A stretch of DNA of 7,846 bases from assembly GCA_023389045.1 (NCBI GenBank), contig JAEWEZ010000036.1:1-7846 (forward strand), read 5' to 3'. Numbering within the stretch: position 1 is the stretch's first letter; every line of letters starts with the position of its first letter. Of this stretch, positions 5,780-7,846 are shown piece by piece. The DNA is from Actinomycetes bacterium. Lineage in GTDB: Bacteria; Actinomycetota; Actinomycetes; Actinomycetales; Dermabacteraceae. Under the pieces are notes generated by a model. The model was given only the letters and a program-made list of their open reading frames with translations. It was not told where the DNA came from and ran no database searches. The position numbers were made by a program, and so were the translations under genes.

Positions 5780-7768
5780 TCAGTGCTCCTTCGGGGTGGG
5801 CGGGGTGGGGGCCGACGGGACGGAGTCCGACGGAGGTGCATCCCACGGAGCGGGATCCGACAGGGTTGGGGCTGGGGCGGTGGTGTCGGTCGCCTCAGCG
5901 TCGGCGGCCTCGGTGGGCTGCTGGCGATGCCATAGCCGGGCGTAGGTGCCGTCGGCCTCCAGCAACTCCGCATGGCGCCCCTGCTCCACGATCCGACCCC
6001 CATCGACCACGAGGATCTGATCCGCGTCCTGCACCGTTGCGAGGCGGTGCGCGATCACGAGCACCGTGCGGCCCTCACACAGGGCGCCGAGTGCCTGGTG
6101 GATCTCGCGTTCGGAACGCGGATCCGCCTGCGCCGTCGCCTCATCCAGAACCAGCACCGGCGCATCCAACACGTGGGCGCGCGCAATGGTCAGGCGCTGC
6201 TTTTCTCCGCCGGAGAGCACCCCGTCGGCCTCCCCGATTACGGTGTCGTAGCCCTTGGGCAGACGCATGATCCGCTCGTGAATGCAGGCGGCGCGGGCGG
6301 CGGCGTGGATCTGTTCCTCACTCGCATCGGGCCTGCCCATCGCGATGTTGGCGCGCACCGTGTCATGCGCGAGTGCCACGTCCTGCAGCACGATCGCCAC
6401 GCGGGAGAGCAGCCAGTCCGAGCTGACCTCCCGCACGTCCACGCCGCTGACTTTTACCGCGCCCTGGTCCACGTCGTAGAACCGGGCGACCAGCCGAGCG
6501 ATCGTCGACTTACCACCGCCCGAGGGACCCACAAGCGCCGTGACCGTGCCGGGGGCGGCGAGCAGGCTCACGTCGTGCAGCACCGGCTCCTCCGGGTCGT
6601 ACCCGAAGGTGACGTTCTCCAGGCACACCTCACCCGGTGCCGGTCCGTCATCCTCCCGGTCCGCACCCTCCACGATCCGCGGCGCCGAAAGCATCGAGGC
6701 GGTGCCGACTGCGCCCTGCTGCGCCTCATACAGGTGCTGGCCGAGCGTTGCGAACTGCACCAGGCCGGACGGAAGCCCCAGGCCTACCAGGAAGAAGGCC
6801 AGCGTGTAGGCCGGTTCGATCCAGCCCTGCGCGATGAAGAGCGCCGCCACCGGAGCGACCGTGGCCAGCACCGTGGCCGGTTTGAGGAAAGCGCCGATGA
6901 TCGCGACCGCACGGCCCGGGCCGCCGAGGGTCCAACGGCAGGAGAGGTCCGTGAAGGCGATGCGGGCGGTTTCGAAGCGGGAGCGGCGCTCATCGACCGC
7001 CTGGAAGCCCTTGATTTCCTTGATCCCGCCGACGGTTTCGACCGTTGCGGCGGAGAGGTCCTGCTGCTTTTGCGAGAAGTCGGCAACGAGCGAGCCGTAG
7101 CCCTTCATGCCGGAAGTGAGGATCACGAAAACCACCACCACGACCCAGATGCCGATGAGCGTGAGGGTCATCTTCCAGTCCACCCAGAACAGGTAGATCA
7201 GGCCCACGGCCAGGGAGGTGGCAGCATTGGCCATGTCCCCGGCGAGGTGCGCGACCAGGGTGTGGATCGAGGTGGTGTCGTCGCTGACGATCTTGCGCAG
7301 CGCGCCCGGGGAGATGCCCTGCACCCGTCCGAGCGGCATCCGGCCAATCGCATCGACCAGCTGACTGCGCAGGTCACGGCGCAGTTTCAGCTCCGCGGTG
7401 TGGGTGTGGCCGATGCCGAGGCCGTACAGCATGGCGCCCAGCAGGAGGCCGCCGACGGCGACCGCAGTCCAGATCCACAGGGTGCGGGAGCCGGCGCCGG
7501 AGGCGAAGGCCGCTGCCATTTCGGTAACCGCGATGTACGGCAGCATCGAGAACACGGCGCCGATCGAGGTGAGCACGGCCGCAAGGATCATCGCGCCACG
7601 CGCCGGGCGCAGCAGGGGGCTGATCGCGGGCGCGGCGGGGGTAGCGGCGGGGTTGGCCGCGGCCCTGGCGGAGTTGGCGGCGGGGTCCGCCACGGGGTCC
7701 GCGGGGCCGATGCGGCTCGGCTCATACGGCGGAGGAACGGCGGAGGCGTCGTGAGTCGACGTGCTCAC
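5780..7768 (-). CDS. ABC transporter permease/ATP-binding half-transporter, IrtA/YbtQ-like
   Basis: This 662-residue protein is the probable heterodimer partner of the downstream half-transporter. A roughly 48-residue Ala/Pro-rich N-terminal tail precedes the membrane domain (spans near 57-79, 97-120, 171-197, 199-219, 286-312, 318-340). The ATPase domain has FGYDP (388-392), Walker A GPSGGGKST (414-422), Q-loop Gln462, signature LSGGEKQ (518-524), Walker B VLVLDE (538-543) and switch His574. The D-loop region reads ATAQADPRSE instead of the common ATSALD, a feature of IrtA/YbtQ-type proteins as I know them. A Pro/Ala/Thr/Asp-rich C-terminal tail covers about 617-662. Unlike mycobacterial IrtA there is no siderophore-interacting FAD domain at the N-terminus. 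The GTG start has GGAAGGAGC upstream with about 6 bases spacing; the frame is open further upstream to the window edge, but the ribosome binding site favours this start. Confidence 0.88.
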   Translation of the reverse strand: MSTSTHDASAVPPPYEPSRIGPADPVADPAANSARAAANPAATPAAPAISPLLRPARGAMILAAVLTSIGAVFSMLPYIAVTEMAAAFASGAGSRTLWIWTAVAVGGLLLGAMLYGLGIGHTHTAELKLRRDLRSQLVDAIGRMPLGRVQGISPGALRKIVSDDTTSIHTLVAHLAGDMANAATSLAVGLIYLFWVDWKMTLTLIGIWVVVVVFVILTSGMKGYGSLVADFSQKQQDLSAATVETVGGIKEIKGFQAVDERRSRFETARIAFTDLSCRWTLGGPGRAVAIIGAFLKPATVLATVAPVAALFIAQGWIEPAYTLAFFLVGLGLPSGLVQFATLGQHLYEAQQGAVGTASMLSAPRIVEGADREDDGPAPGEVCLENVTFGYDPEEPVLHDVSLLAAPGTVTALVGPSGGGKSTIARLVARFYDVDQGAVKVSGVDVREVSSDWLLSRVAIVLQDVALAHDTVRANIAMGRPDASEEQIHAAARAACIHERIMRLPKGYDTVIGEADGVLSGGEKQRLTIARAHVLDAPVLVLDEATAQADPRSEREIHQALGALCEGRTVLVIAHRLATVQDADQILVVDGGRIVEQGRHAELLEADGTYARLWHRQQPTEAADAEATDTTAPAPTLSDPAPWDAPPSDSVPSAPTPPTPKEH
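5786..5791 (-). promoter_or_regulatory. Ribosome binding site of the IrtB-like gene inside the upstream gene
   Basis: AAGGAG on the minus strand encodes the Lys-Glu near the end of the IrtA-like protein and lies 9 bases before the ATG of the next gene. With only GCC between the TGA and the ATG, it supports a translationally coupled pair. Confidence 0.7.
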
Positions 7769-7846
7769 CGGATGCTCCTTCCGGGTCGAGGATCCAGGCG
7801 ACGGCCGCGCTACGGCGCGCGGGGGTGGGGATCGTTCGCTCTGATG
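7769..7846 (-). other. Upstream region of the ABC pair at the window edge
   Basis: These 78 bases contain the strong ribosome binding site AAGGAG for the IrtA-like gene. No clear -10 box and no IdeR/DtxR-type iron box is visible in this short stretch. One minus frame ends in a TAG at 7810-7812 and another runs 47 bases into the ABC gene before stopping at 7722-7724. Either could be the tail of an upstream gene, but too little is shown to decide, so no partial gene is called. Confidence 0.4.

Noticed and set aside
4043..7768. Degenerate ATPase site in one of the ABC halves, as in asymmetric heterodimeric exporters
   Set aside because: Both proteins keep Walker A Lys, signature LSGGE, Walker B Asp-Glu and the switch His, so no inactive site is evident.

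Overview
This is a high-GC window (many C/G-rich codons, GTG as well as ATG starts, Ala/Arg/Pro-rich linkers) that fits an actinobacterium. The genus cannot be read from the sequence. All five convincing genes lie on the minus strand, so transcription runs from the right end of the window to the left.

Right half (7768 down to 4043): two adjacent genes encode half-size ABC transporters, each with one membrane domain and one ATPase domain. They are separated by 3 bases and probably form a heterodimer. They most resemble the IrtA/IrtB and YbtQ/YbtP type, which have an exporter fold and are known in characterised members to handle siderophores. No siderophore gene or siderophore-interacting (FAD) domain is visible here, so the substrate is open.

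Left half (3806 down to 16): three genes encode E1-alpha, E1-beta and lipoyl-bearing E2 acyltransferase of a 2-oxo acid dehydrogenase complex. The best match is the branched-chain type (bkdA-bkdB-bkdC). E1-alpha and E1-beta overlap by ATGA; E2 follows after a 174-base gap. E1 decarboxylates the oxo acid using thiamine diphosphate and passes the acyl group to the lipoyl lysine of E2, which transfers it to CoA. The E3 dihydrolipoamide dehydrogenase is not in the window and must be supplied from elsewhere.

Between the halves (3807-4042) lies a 236-base spacer. It holds a start-less coding remnant in frame with the upstream ABC gene, weak hairpins, and just before bkdA a perfect 16-bp palindrome (7-bp arms, 2-bp centre) overlapping a putative -10 element. 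This suggests a repressor-controlled bkd promoter, perhaps giving a leaderless or nearly leaderless GTG-start mRNA. The bkdB-bkdC gap contains another surprise: the bkdB stop codon sits in a fourfold 12-bp tandem repeat that supplies four in-frame TGA codons. I see no CRISPR, phage, transposase, tRNA or rRNA. The core genes are ordinary; the interesting signals are in the two spacers.
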